From positions 62,001 to 126,000 of the forward strand of contig CAVUIW010000009.1 of NCBI GenBank assembly GCA_963741525.1: DNA of 64,000 nt. The letters run 5' to 3'. The position numbers and the translations under genes were made by a program. The notes under the pieces were generated by a model, which ran no database searches, was not told where the DNA came from, and saw nothing but the letters and a program-made list of their open reading frames with translations. The stretch comes from JANNSX01 sp963741525. Lineage in GTDB: Bacteria; Pseudomonadota; Alphaproteobacteria; Rhizobiales; Hyphomicrobiaceae. This document shows positions 27,718 through 36,599 of this stretch, one piece after another (within the stretch, counting starts at the first letter, position 1; each line of letters begins with the position of its first letter).

Positions 27718-28881
27718 GTGCCGGACCGACGTTCTGAGACAATCGCCATTCTGGAGCGCCTCGTCGCCTTCGACACGACTAGCGCCAAGACGAACATCCC
27801 CTGCATCACCTACATCAAGGACTACCTCGCCGGTCACGGCATCGAGTCGGAGCTGGTGCCGACGGCGGACGGACAGAAGGCTTCCCTCTACGCCACCATC
27901 GGCGATGGCGCGAGGCCGGGCATCGGGCTCTCGGGGCATACCGACGTCGTTCCCGTCACTGGGCAAGAATGGTCGAGCGATCCCTTCAAGCTGATCGAGC
28001 GCAACGGCAAGCTCTACGGTCGCGGCAGCTGCGACATGAAGGGCTTTCTCGCTTGCGTCATGGCGATGGTGCCGGAGTTCAAGCAGCGCAAGCTTGGCCT
28101 GCCCATCCACATTCTCTTCTCCTACGACGAGGAGGTCGGCTGCACCGGCGTGCGCCCGATGATCGCCGAGCTGGGCAAGCGGCTGGTGAAGCCGCGGCTC
28201 GTTATCGTCGGCGAGCCGACGACCATGACGGTGGTCGATGCCCACAAGGGCGCGACGCGCTTCAAGACGACAGTGACCGGACGCGAGGCGCATTCGAGCA
28301 TGGCGCATATCGGCGTCAACGCTATCCACATCGCCGGGCTGCTGATCGCCGAACTCGGCCGGCTCGAGGCGGACCTACGCAACGGCCAGCAGGACGAGCG
28401 TTTCACGCCGCCCTATTCGACCTTGCAGGTGGGGCTCATCGAAGGCGGCCGGGCGCAGAACATCGTGCCACGGCATTGCAGCTTCTCCTGGGAAATGCGC
28501 GTGCTGCCGGGCTCGTCGGTGGACGCGACGCTGAAGCGCTTCCGGACCTCGGTCGAGGAGGTGCATTTGCCGGCCATGCGCCGGGTCGCGGTCGATGCGG
28601 CCATCGACACAGTGCACATGAACACCGTGCCGGCCTTTTTCTCGGGTGACGGCTCGGAGGCGGTATCTCTCGCCTTGCGGCTGGCCGGGCAGAACGAAAC
28701 TTATGCGGTCTCCTACGGCACGGAAGCCGGCCTCTTCCAGGCGGCGGGCCCGCCCTCCGTCATCATCGGCCCCGGCGACATCGAGCAAGCGCACCGGCCG
28801 GACGAGTTCGTGGCCCTGACCGAGCTCGACAAGTGCCTCGCGTTCCTGGAGCGATTGGCCGATCAAGCGGCGGTTGGGTGA
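27718..28881 (+). CDS. argE: Acetylornithine deacetylase (ArgE type, M20 family)
   Basis: 387 residues from a GTG at 27718, preceded by GGAG. It is a zinc metallopeptidase-fold enzyme that removes acetate from N-acetylornithine. Metal ligands appear in LSGHTDVVPV, YGRGSCDMKG, SYDEEVGCTG (catalytic Glu pair), VGEPT and the final IEQAHRPDEF. The dimerisation insert carries AHSSMAHIGVNAI. The succinyl-diaminopimelate and ArgE groups are similar; length and the YGTEAGLFQ segment favour ArgE. Confidence 0.88.
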   Translation: MPDRRSETIAILERLVAFDTTSAKTNIPCITYIKDYLAGHGIESELVPTADGQKASLYATIGDGARPGIGLSGHTDVVPVTGQEWSSDPFKLIERNGKLYGRGSCDMKGFLACVMAMVPEFKQRKLGLPIHILFSYDEEVGCTGVRPMIAELGKRLVKPRLVIVGEPTTMTVVDAHKGATRFKTTVTGREAHSSMAHIGVNAIHIAGLLIAELGRLEADLRNGQQDERFTPPYSTLQVGLIEGGRAQNIVPRHCSFSWEMRVLPGSSVDATLKRFRTSVEEVHLPAMRRVAVDAAIDTVHMNTVPAFFSGDGSEAVSLALRLAGQNETYAVSYGTEAGLFQAAGPPSVIIGPGDIEQAHRPDEFVALTELDKCLAFLERLADQAAVG

Positions 28882-28912
28882 AATCGGGACGCGAGGACTT
28901 TGAAACTCCCTG

Positions 28913-29018
28913 CTAGACCGTTTTCCGATCCTACGGAATCGGAAAGCCGGTCTAAGTTATTGGCTTTGAGCACTTTCTTTCGACCAACCGGTATCCACTT
29001 GGTCGGAAAGTGCTCTAA
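28913..29018. repeat. Composite palindromic repeat, copy 2 (GGTATCCACTT type)
   Basis: CTAGACCGTTTTCCGAT...ATCGGAAAGCCGGTCTAA, then TTGGCTTTGAGCACTTTC, then CGACCAACCGGTATCCACTT and GTCGGAAAGTGCTCTAA. It is nearly the same as the copy at 26936 in the linker and core, with different stem sequence. Confidence 0.85.
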
Positions 29019-29023
29019 GTCCC

Positions 29024-29995
29024 CTACAACCCCGCCACCGCCGCCCTCTGGCGGACCAGGGCGAGCACCGTACCGCAGGTCGGCGTCGGCAAGCCCGTCA
29101 ACCGCCCCATCTCGACGACGGCCCCCAAAAGCGCATCGATCTCCATCGGCCGGCCGCGCTCGAGATCCTGCAGCATCGAGGTTTTGTGCACGCCGACCTC
29201 GGCCGCGCCCTCGATACGCTTGTCGACATCGATGGCGAAGCGCACGCCGAGCTTTTCCGCGATCGCCTGCGCCTCGACCATCATGGCGCGGGCCACGCTC
29301 CGCGAGCCTGCGTCGGTCGCGAGCCGATCGAGCGTCGCCGTCGTCAGCGCCGAGAGCGGATTGAAGGCGAGATTGCCCCAGAGTTTCATCCACAGCTCGT
29401 CGCGGATGCGGGGCTTCACCGGGCATTTGAGGTGGCCCTTGATCATCATGTCGGCAAAGCGCGTCGCGCGATCCGAGCGGGAACCGTCGGGCTCGCCGAG
29501 CGTGAAGCGGTTGGAATAGGTGTGCTCGATGACGCCGGGACGGATGACGTCGGCCGCCGGATAGACGATACAGCCGAGACAGGCTGACGGTGTCAGCATA
29601 TCGGTGAGCTTGCCTCCCGGATCGACGGACTCGAGCCGTGTTCCCTCGAAGGGCCCGCCGTGCTTGTAGAAATACCACCAGGGCACGCCGTTGACGGCGG
29701 TGACGAGTGTGGTTGATGGGCCGAGCAGCTTGGCGATTTCCGATGCAGCCCCCGGAATGGAGTGCGCCTTCAGCGTGAGGACGACGTAGTCCTGTGGCCC
29801 GGCTTCCTCGGGGGTCGCGGCGAGGCGCGGGCGAACCACTATCTCCTTGCCCTCGGAGATGAGCGTCACGCCATTGTCGCGCATCGCCGCAAGATGGGGT
29901 CCACGCGCGAGAAACGTGACGTCGGCCCCGGCCTCGAGCAACCGCACGCCCATGTACCCGCCGATCGCACCCGCGCCGAAAATACAGATGCGCAT
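29024..29995 (-). CDS. panE: 2-dehydropantoate 2-reductase (ketopantoate reductase family)
   Basis: 323 residues from the ATG at 29995; an in-frame GTG at 30004 is possible. The Rossmann motif IFGAGAIGGYMGVRL begins at residue 4. TLKAHSI, NGVPWWYF and the catalytic-lysine segment WMKLWGNLAFNPLSALT follow, then the C-terminal TSMLQDLERGRPMEIDAL. It reduces ketopantoate with NADPH in pantothenate synthesis; paralogues with other 2-oxoacids exist. It starts 5 bp after the aroA stop and is likely cotranscribed with it. Confidence 0.85.
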   Translation of the reverse strand: MRICIFGAGAIGGYMGVRLLEAGADVTFLARGPHLAAMRDNGVTLISEGKEIVVRPRLAATPEEAGPQDYVVLTLKAHSIPGAASEIAKLLGPSTTLVTAVNGVPWWYFYKHGGPFEGTRLESVDPGGKLTDMLTPSACLGCIVYPAADVIRPGVIEHTYSNRFTLGEPDGSRSDRATRFADMMIKGHLKCPVKPRIRDELWMKLWGNLAFNPLSALTTATLDRLATDAGSRSVARAMMVEAQAIAEKLGVRFAIDVDKRIEGAAEVGVHKTSMLQDLERGRPMEIDALLGAVVEMGRLTGLPTPTCGTVLALVRQRAAVAGL

Positions 29996-30000
29996 GGGGC

Positions 30001-31335
30001 TCACGACCCGTTCTCGAACGTCGCCCCAAGTCCGCGCATCAGCCCGAGAAATTCCGGGAAGCTGGTCTGGATCATGGTCGTGTCGTCGACGGCAACAGGC
30101 TTCGACGAACCCAGGCCGAGCGTCAGAAAGGCCATGGCGATGCGGTGGTCGAGATGGGTTGCGACGGTGCCGCCGCCGGTCGCGGCGCCGATGCCCTTGA
30201 CGGTCAGCGTATCGCCATCGACGTGCGCGGCAACGCCGTTGGCGTGAAGCCCCGCCGCGGTTGCCGCGAGCCGGTCGCTCTCTTTGACTTTCAGCTCTGC
30301 CAAGCCCTCCATGCGGGTCTCGCCCTTGGCATAAGCCGCGAGCGCCGCCAGCATCGGATACTCGTCGATCATGCTCGGCGCGCGCTCCGGCGGGACGCGC
30401 ACGCCCACGAGCGGCGAATGCCGGACACGAATGTCGGCAACCGGCTCTCCACCCTGATCGCGGCGGTTCGCCAGTTCGAGATCGGCGCCCATCTCTTGGA
30501 GCGTCACGTAAAGCCCGATGCGGCTCGGATTGATCAGCACGTTCTCGACCGTCACCTCGGAGCCGGGAACGATGAGCGCGGCGGCGACGAGGAAGGCCGC
30601 CGAGCTCGGGTCGCCCGGCACCTCGACCTGCTGTCCGCGAAGCTCCGCATCGCCCCTAACCGTGATCCGCCGGCCATGTCCGTGCGCCTCGATCCGCGGC
30701 GCCCAGCCGAAATGCGCGAGCATGCGCTCGGTGTGATCGCGCGTCGCCTCGGTCTCGATGACCGTTGTCTCACCCGGCGCACCAAGTCCTGCGAGCAGGA
30801 TCGCCGACTTCACTTGCGCCGAGGGCACGTCGAGCGCGTAGCTGATGGGGATAGCGCGGCGCGGACCTTGGATGGTCAATGGCAGCCGGTCGCCTTCGCC
30901 CTCGACGATCGAAAGCCCCATCTGCTTGAGAGGCTTCAAGACGCGGCCCATGGGGCGCCGGCTGAGCGAGGCGTCGCCCGTCAGCGTCGCCCGGAAGCTG
31001 TGCCCGGTGAGCACGCCCATCATCAGGCGCGTGCCGGTGCCGGAATTACCGAAATCGAGCGGCCCGACCGGGGCTTCGAGACCGCCGGTGCCGCGCCCCT
31101 TCACATGCCAGGTGCCGCCCCGCTTCTCGATCGGGGTTCCCATGCGCCGGAGCACGTCCGCGGTGCCGAGCACATCGCCCGCCTCGAGCAATCCGGAAAT
31201 CGTCGTCTCGCCGGTCGCCAGCGCGCCGAAGATCAGCGAGCGGTGCGAGATGGACTTGTCACCGGGCACCTTGATCCGGCCGCGCAAGGGGCCGGAGCGG
31301 AGCGCCGTCAGGGGTATTGCTGTGCCGTGAGCCAT
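30001..31335 (-). CDS. aroA: EPSP synthase, class II-like
   Basis: 444 residues. It joins shikimate-3-phosphate and PEP to give EPSP. KVPGDKSISHRSLIFGAL, GDASLSRRPMGRVL, SAQVKSAILLAGL, TRDHTERML, RAPSMIDEYP and THLDHRIAMAFLTLGL are diagnostic, and their form matches the Agrobacterium CP4 (class II) group. At the position where CP4 has Ala100 (NAATG), this protein reads NSGTG, that is Gly, the residue usual in sensitive enzymes. It is divergent from the TIGR02300 gene. Confidence 0.95.
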   Translation of the reverse strand: MAHGTAIPLTALRSGPLRGRIKVPGDKSISHRSLIFGALATGETTISGLLEAGDVLGTADVLRRMGTPIEKRGGTWHVKGRGTGGLEAPVGPLDFGNSGTGTRLMMGVLTGHSFRATLTGDASLSRRPMGRVLKPLKQMGLSIVEGEGDRLPLTIQGPRRAIPISYALDVPSAQVKSAILLAGLGAPGETTVIETEATRDHTERMLAHFGWAPRIEAHGHGRRITVRGDAELRGQQVEVPGDPSSAAFLVAAALIVPGSEVTVENVLINPSRIGLYVTLQEMGADLELANRRDQGGEPVADIRVRHSPLVGVRVPPERAPSMIDEYPMLAALAAYAKGETRMEGLAELKVKESDRLAATAAGLHANGVAAHVDGDTLTVKGIGAATGGGTVATHLDHRIAMAFLTLGLGSSKPVAVDDTTMIQTSFPEFLGLMRGLGATFENGS

Positions 31336-31470
31336 GTTCGGGTCATTGAGCAGACGAGTCCGGGGCTGTCAACGCGAGGGGGCACGTCCACGGCCTTGCC
31401 TTTGACATCGCCCTCGGCCTCATGGCAGACGAGGCGCGAATTTTGTCCCAGAACGGCGAGGAAGAGCGCC

Positions 31471-31878
31471 ATGACCACAAAAACATCGCGCGGTTCCAAG
31501 CGCACCTGCCAGTCCTGCGAGGGCCGGTTCTACGATCTGAGCAAGAACCCGGCCACCTGCCCGATGTGCGGGACCGTCCAGGCCAAGGAGACGCGCGAAA
31601 GCCGCCGGGCACCGGAGCGCGACGAGGAAGAGGACGCGCTCCCCGTCGCCGCCATGGCCCGGGCAACCACAGGGGCGGGAGCCGCGGCCGGCGCCACCGC
31701 GAGCGTCGAGGAGCTACCCGAGATCGTCTCGATCGAGGACGTGCCGGAGATCGAGGGCGAGGACGAGGAGATCGAGGGCGGCGCCGAGGAAACCTTCCTC
31801 GAGGAAGAGGAGGAGGAAGACGGCGACGTCGGCACCTTCATCGACAATCCGATCGAGGGCGACGAAGAGGAAGGCTGA
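31471..31878 (+). CDS. TIGR02300-family acidic protein
   Basis: 135 residues. The N-terminus RGSKRTCQSCEGRFYDLSKNP with CPMCG forms a CxxC...CxxC zinc-ribbon. From about residue 70 the chain is extremely acidic (runs of E/D), ending FIDNPIEGDEEEG. This is the conserved hypothetical that sits divergently next to aroA throughout Hyphomicrobiales. GAGGAA upstream of the ATG at 31471 sets the start. Its function is unknown. Confidence 0.85.
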   Translation: MTTKTSRGSKRTCQSCEGRFYDLSKNPATCPMCGTVQAKETRESRRAPERDEEEDALPVAAMARATTGAGAAAGATASVEELPEIVSIEDVPEIEGEDEEIEGGAEETFLEEEEEEDGDVGTFIDNPIEGDEEEG

Positions 31879-31987
31879 GGCGCCCCATCCGAGGTGCCGA
31901 GACTTCACCGAGCTGTTCTGGGGGATGCGCGCGGACACTTGATCCGGTAAGCAGGCGACCGATCCTGCGTGAACCGGACAGAGTGTG

Positions 31988-32947
31988 ATGGAAGCGGGCT
32001 CCAACAACGCAGGCGACGGCGGTCCAGGCAGCCAGACCCCGGCTCGCCTCGCGCTCGATCCGACCGGCATCGCGCTCGCGCTTGCGGGCGCCTTCCTCTA
32101 CTCGTGGAAGCCGGTCTTCATCAAATTGAGCTACGCCTACGGTATCGATGCGCCGACGCAACTCGTCTGGCGCATGGGGCTCGCGCTGCCGTTCTACGCG
32201 GCATTCGGCCTGTGGTCCTGGCGGCAGCGGCGCCTGAAGGGCCTCGCCACGGACCTCTCCGGCCGGACGGTTCTACAAACCTGCGCCATCGGCGTCGTCG
32301 GCTACTACCTGGCCAGCATTCTCGATGTCGAAGGCTTGGCGCGCATCACCGCGCAATTCGAGCGATTGCTGCTCTTCACCTACCCGACCTTCGTCGCGGT
32401 CATCGGCTATTGGTTTTTCCAGGAGCGCCTGAGTTTTGCTCACTTCATTTCGCTCGCCCTGACCTATGCCGGGCTCGCTGTCATCTTCACCCACGACTTG
32501 AATTCGCTGGGCGACCAAGTCATTTCGGGCACGATCCTGGTGCTCGTCTGCTCGCTCGCCTACGCGCTCTACATGCTCTGGAGCAAAGCCAAGATCGCGC
32601 GCATGGGGAGTGCGCTCTTCACGGCCATCTCCATGATCGCGGCTATCCCGGCGCTCGTCCTCCATTTCGCGATCACGAACGATATCGGCGATCTTGTGGT
32701 TCCCCTCCCTGTCGTCTGGTACTCGCTGGGCCTGGCGTTGATCTCGACGGTGATCCCGTCCTTCCTGATCGCCGAGGCGATTGCGCGGATCGGCCCCTCC
32801 TCCGTCAGCGTCGCGGGCGGCACCGGACCGCTGTTCACGACGGTGCTATCGGTGTGGATCCTGGGTGAGCTGTTCACGCCCTGGCATGCCGTGGGCATGG
32901 CGCTGGTGGTCGCCGGCATCCTGGTGCTGTCGCGCGAGAAAAAATGA
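31988..32947 (+). CDS. EamA/DMT-family transporter
   Basis: 319 residues, ten membrane helices in two EamA halves: ALAGAFLYSWKPVFIKLSY starts the first, and FQERLSFAHFISLALTYAGL and GELFTPWHAVGMALVVAGI close the two halves. It has an unusually hydrophilic N-terminal tail of about 25 residues. The start is the ATG at 31988, with a GTG directly before it. Substrate unknown. Confidence 0.87.
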   Translation: MEAGSNNAGDGGPGSQTPARLALDPTGIALALAGAFLYSWKPVFIKLSYAYGIDAPTQLVWRMGLALPFYAAFGLWSWRQRRLKGLATDLSGRTVLQTCAIGVVGYYLASILDVEGLARITAQFERLLLFTYPTFVAVIGYWFFQERLSFAHFISLALTYAGLAVIFTHDLNSLGDQVISGTILVLVCSLAYALYMLWSKAKIARMGSALFTAISMIAAIPALVLHFAITNDIGDLVVPLPVVWYSLGLALISTVIPSFLIAEAIARIGPSSVSVAGGTGPLFTTVLSVWILGELFTPWHAVGMALVVAGILVLSREKK

Positions 32948-33016
32948 TCGGCCGTTCGTCGTTGGCCGTTGGCCGCCGTGCTACTGTCACACGCATCCGG
33001 CAGCAGGAGATGATCA

Positions 33017-33706
33017 ATGATCGAACGCGCACTCATCGTTGGAGCCGGCGAAGGGATCAGCGCCGCCTTTGCGCGCATCCTGAAGCGGGAGGGCGCAAAG
33101 GTCGTGCTCGCCTCGCGCACGCCGACGAAGGTCGCAGCACTTGCCGAGGAAATCGGTGCCAAGGCGCTCGCCTGCGATGTCTCAAAGGCCGATGACGTCA
33201 GCCGGTTGTTCGCGGACACGGACGCTCACTTGGGCACGCCGGATGTCGTCCTCTTCAATCCGAGCTTTCGAACGCGCGGACCCGTCGCCGAACTCGTGCC
33301 CGAGGACGTCGCCCAAGCGCTGATGGTCGGTGCCTATGGCGGGTTTCTCGTCGGCCAGGAGGCGGCGAAACGCATGCTCGCCCGGGGCCAGGGCGCCATT
33401 TTCTTCACCGGCGCTTCCGCGAGCGTCAAGGGTTATGCCCTGTCGGCCCCCTTCGCGATGGCGAAATTCGCGCTGCGTGGCCTCGCGCAATCCATGGCGC
33501 GCGAGCTGCAGCCCAAAAACATCCATATCGCCCATTTCGTCATCGACGGCGGCGTGGCGAGCGCCACCCGTCCGGCTCCGGCCAATGCCCCCGACAGCCT
33601 GCTCGACGCCAACACCATCGCCGAGACCTACCTTGCCGTGCTGAAACAGCACCGCTCTGCATGGACTAGCGAGGTGGAGCTCAGACCCTGGGTAGAGCGT
33701 TTTTGA
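33017..33706 (+). CDS. SDR-family protein with altered catalytic motif
   Basis: 229 residues of short-chain dehydrogenase type. The nucleotide loop reads GAGEGISAAFA in place of TGxxxGIG. NPSF replaces NNAG. The catalytic Tyr-x3-Lys is FAMAK, so the Tyr is Phe; the preceding Ser region FTGASAS is present. This variant forms a recognised subgroup in alphaproteobacteria. Ordinary Tyr-dependent oxidoreduction is doubtful, and the substrate is unknown. Confidence 0.8.
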   Translation: MIERALIVGAGEGISAAFARILKREGAKVVLASRTPTKVAALAEEIGAKALACDVSKADDVSRLFADTDAHLGTPDVVLFNPSFRTRGPVAELVPEDVAQALMVGAYGGFLVGQEAAKRMLARGQGAIFFTGASASVKGYALSAPFAMAKFALRGLAQSMARELQPKNIHIAHFVIDGGVASATRPAPANAPDSLLDANTIAETYLAVLKQHRSAWTSEVELRPWVERF

Positions 33707-33816
33707 ACCATGTCCGCAAATTTGCGGGCAAATGAGGCCCTTACCGGCCTTCCCGAAGGCCGGGCATATGCCTATATTGCCGTTAACTATGCGAATCCAA
33801 CCGCCGAGAGGATGAC

Positions 33817-34314
33817 ATGGCATTGAGCACCGCGTTTGGCCGTTTGGTGGCTGCCCTGCCGGGGCTTGCCGCCGCCGCGATCCTGTACGCGACGCCGGCG
33901 CTCGCCGACGGTCCCTTCGCCGGTTATGCCGGCCGCTGGGTCGGCAACGGGTCGGTCACCTATGACGACGGCAAGACCGAAGCCATCAAGTGCCGGGTCA
34001 CCTACTTCGTGGTCGATGGCGGCTCGGGCCTGCAGCAGAACATCCGCTGCGCCTCCGCCAGCTACAAGTTCGAGGTCCGGAGCGACATCGACTATGCCGG
34101 CGGCAAGGTGTCGGGTAGCTGGGTCGAGATGGTCAACAATGCGAGCGGCAACGTCTCGGGCACGGCCTCGAGCAACCTGATCCGCGCCAGCGTCAAGAGC
34201 GACAAGCTCGATGCCACCATGTCGGTCAAGCTCAGCGGCTCCTCGCAGTCGGTCAACATTTCGCCAAAAGGACTCGGCGTGAAGATGGTGTCGATCAATT
34301 TGCGGAAGGGATGA
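33817..34314 (+). CDS. Secreted protein of unknown function
   Basis: 165 residues. A clear Sec signal peptide ends ATPALA at about residue 30. The mature part is a small beta-rich domain: YAGRWVGNGSVTYDDGKTEAIKCRVTY, NIRCASASYKFE and ISPKGLGVKMVSI. Two cysteines at CRV and RCA could form a disulfide. Similar small periplasmic proteins are common in Bradyrhizobium-type genomes without known role. A rho-independent terminator follows. Confidence 0.75.
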   Translation: MALSTAFGRLVAALPGLAAAAILYATPALADGPFAGYAGRWVGNGSVTYDDGKTEAIKCRVTYFVVDGGSGLQQNIRCASASYKFEVRSDIDYAGGKVSGSWVEMVNNASGNVSGTASSNLIRASVKSDKLDATMSVKLSGSSQSVNISPKGLGVKMVSINLRKG

Positions 34315-34343
34315 GGGACGCACTCAGCTTAGCCGATTGAATC

Positions 34344-34375
34344 GCCCCGCTGACCGAAAGGTCGGTGGGGCTTTT
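34344..34375 (+). terminator. Rho-independent terminator
   Basis: GCCCCGCTGACC-GAAA-GGTCGGTGGGGCTTTT: a 12-bp GC stem with a GAAA loop and U-run, 30 bp after the secreted-protein gene and just before the convergent lyase gene. Confidence 0.92.
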
Positions 34376-34407
34376 CGTTGCTCCGCGCTTGGCGAAGTCT
34401 GTCCGTA

Positions 34408-35295
34408 TCAAGTTGCCGCCTGCGCGATCGCCTGATGCAACGCCAGCGTCCGCCGCGCCATGTCGCGATGCAGCAGCTCGACCATGCGGCCGTCGAGGGT
34501 GATGGCGCCCTTGCCCTGGTTCTCTGGTTTCTCGAAGGCAGCAACGATCTTTTCGGCCGCCGTAACTTCTTCTGTGCCCGGCGCGAATACCTCGTTGGCG
34601 ATCGCGATCTGGCCTGGATGGATGACGGTCTTGCCGTCCATGCCGAGACGCAGGCCTTGCGCGCATTCCTCGCGAAAGCCGTCAAGATCCTGGAAGGCAT
34701 TGTAGACGCCGTCGATCACATCGAGGCCGTGGGCTCGCCCGGCGATGACGGCCGTCGACAGCCAGGCGAGCATCGGCTCACGTCCCTTGACGAGCGCGGC
34801 ACGCGTCTCCTTCGCCAGATCGTTGGTGCCGAGGACGAGAACGCGCAGCGGATAGTCGCTGTGGCGCGAGGCACCGGTGATCTCGCGGGCGTTGAGGATG
34901 GCGAGCGGCGTCTCGATCATCGCCCACATCGCCAGCCCCTCGGGTGCGCCCTTCTGTGACAGACGCTCGCGCACGGTCTCGAGATTGGCCGCCATCGAGA
35001 CCTTGGGGATCAGCGCCGCCGCCGCGCCGCTGTCGGCGATCATGGCGAGATCGGCTTCCGCCCATTCGGTCGATAAGCCATTGCAGCGGATGGCGATCTC
35101 GCGGCCGCCGAAACCGCCCTGAGCCACCACCTCCGCCACCTGCCGCCGGGCCTCGGCCTTGAGATCGGGTGCGACCGAATCTTCCAAATCCAGGATCAGC
35201 GCGTCGGCCGCCAGCGACTTGGCTTTCCCCAGCGCCCGCGCGTTCGATCCCGGCACGTAGAGCACGCTGCGGCGCGGTCGGATGGTTTCGGGCAT
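34408..35295 (-). CDS. CoA-ester lyase (HpcH/HpaI, CitE-like), possibly (3S)-malyl-CoA thioesterase
   Basis: 295 residues from the ATG at 35295. Family motifs are SVLYVPGSNARALGKA, ALILDLEDSVAP (metal Asp/Glu), IRCNGLSTEW, AMIETPLAILNA (Glu) and GMDGKTVIHPGQI. It is shorter than Mcl1 and looks closer to the Mcl2/CitE-like group that hydrolyses malyl-CoA; this is from memory of the family, not alignment. Such an enzyme would serve the same ethylmalonyl-CoA/glyoxylate chemistry as mcd at 10.6 kb, though it could also be a citramalyl-CoA lyase. Confidence 0.82.
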   Translation of the reverse strand: MPETIRPRRSVLYVPGSNARALGKAKSLAADALILDLEDSVAPDLKAEARRQVAEVVAQGGFGGREIAIRCNGLSTEWAEADLAMIADSGAAAALIPKVSMAANLETVRERLSQKGAPEGLAMWAMIETPLAILNAREITGASRHSDYPLRVLVLGTNDLAKETRAALVKGREPMLAWLSTAVIAGRAHGLDVIDGVYNAFQDLDGFREECAQGLRLGMDGKTVIHPGQIAIANEVFAPGTEEVTAAEKIVAAFEKPENQGKGAITLDGRMVELLHRDMARRTLALHQAIAQAAT

Positions 35296-35396
35296 GGGTC
35301 GATCCTCATATCTTCTATGCGCGGACGAGGTTAGTTGCCGTCGGCCCATCCTGCCAATATGACCATCAGCAGCATGGCAGGTTAAGGGAGAGGCTT

Positions 35397-36569
35397 GTGG
35401 CAGCAGCGGCTTACGACGTCGTCATCATCGGCGGCGGGGCAATGGGCTCCTCGACCGCCTTCTTCCTCAAGCACGAGCTGGGCTTTCCCGGCAGCGTCGC
35501 CGTCATCGAGCGCGATCCGAGCTTCAAGACAGCCTCGACCTCGCTCTCGACCTCCGGCATCCGCCTGCAATTCTCGCTCCCCGAAAACATCCGCCTCTCG
35601 GCCTTCGGCGTCGCGTTCTTGAAGAGCCTCCAGGGCCGCTTCGGGTTGGACGCCTCGCTGAAAGAGCATGGCTATCTGGTGCTCGGCAGCCCTGAAGCCC
35701 GAGGCATCGTGGAAAGCAACGTCGCCGTCCAGCACCGCGAGGGCGCCAAGACCGTGTTGCTCGAGCAAGCAGGGCTCGCCGAGCGCTTTCCCTGGCTCAA
35801 TCTCGATGGCGTCGACACCGGCACCTATGGCCCAGAGCGCGAAGGCTGGTTCGATGTCGCCGCCGTGCATGGGCTCTACCGGCAGAAGGCGAAGGAGAAG
35901 GGCGCCACGCTGTTGACCGGCGATGTCGTCGCCATCGGCCGTGAGGGGGACCGGCTCACCAGCGTGACGCTCGCGAGCGGGGAGACCATCAAGGCCGGCC
36001 GCGTCGTACTGGCGGCCGGTCCGCGCGCCGGGCGCGTCGCCAAGCTCATGGACGTTGAGTTGCCGGTCGAGGGACGCAAGCGAACCGCCTTCGTCATCCA
36101 TTGCCGGAATGCGCCCACGGGCATGCCGCTTCTCACCGACACGACTGGAGTCTGGCTCCGGCCGGAGGGGCAATACCACCTTTGCGGCTGGTCGCCGCCC
36201 GAGGAGGATGACCCCGCCGCCGATCCGGACGACTTCGAGCCCGTCTACAGCCAGTTCGACGAGGTCTGCTGGCCGGCCATCGCCAATCGCATTCGGGCCT
36301 TCGAGGAGACGAAGCTCGTGCGAGCCTATGCCGGTCACTACGACCACCATGTGCTCGACAGGAACTGCGTCATCGGCCGGCATCCCGAGATCGGCAACCT
36401 CTACTTCATCAACGGCTTCTCTGGGCATGGCGTTCAGCAATCGGCGGGCGCCGGACGCGCGCTGGCCGAGTTGATCCATTTCGGAGAGTACCGGTCGATC
36501 GACCTTTCGATCTTCGGCTACGAGCGCATTCGCGCGAACAAGCCGGTGCCTGAGACGAACATCTATTGA
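35397..36569 (+). CDS. FAD-dependent amine/amino-acid oxidase (DAO family)
   Basis: 390 residues from a GTG at 35397 with GGGAGAGG upstream. It begins YDVVIIGGGAMGSSTAFFLK (FAD-binding). VIERDPSFKTAS, VVLAAGPRAGRVA and the C-terminal INGFSGHGVQQSAGAGRALAE complete the DAO fold. It oxidises an amino acid, glycine derivative or sarcosine-type substrate. It lies head-to-head with the lyase gene and is followed 30 bp later by a TauE permease. Confidence 0.85.
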   Translation: MAAAAYDVVIIGGGAMGSSTAFFLKHELGFPGSVAVIERDPSFKTASTSLSTSGIRLQFSLPENIRLSAFGVAFLKSLQGRFGLDASLKEHGYLVLGSPEARGIVESNVAVQHREGAKTVLLEQAGLAERFPWLNLDGVDTGTYGPEREGWFDVAAVHGLYRQKAKEKGATLLTGDVVAIGREGDRLTSVTLASGETIKAGRVVLAAGPRAGRVAKLMDVELPVEGRKRTAFVIHCRNAPTGMPLLTDTTGVWLRPEGQYHLCGWSPPEEDDPAADPDDFEPVYSQFDEVCWPAIANRIRAFEETKLVRAYAGHYDHHVLDRNCVIGRHPEIGNLYFINGFSGHGVQQSAGAGRALAELIHFGEYRSIDLSIFGYERIRANKPVPETNIY

Positions 36570-36599
36570 TGGTCCAGGGCCTGTCGCGGGAGTGATCGC

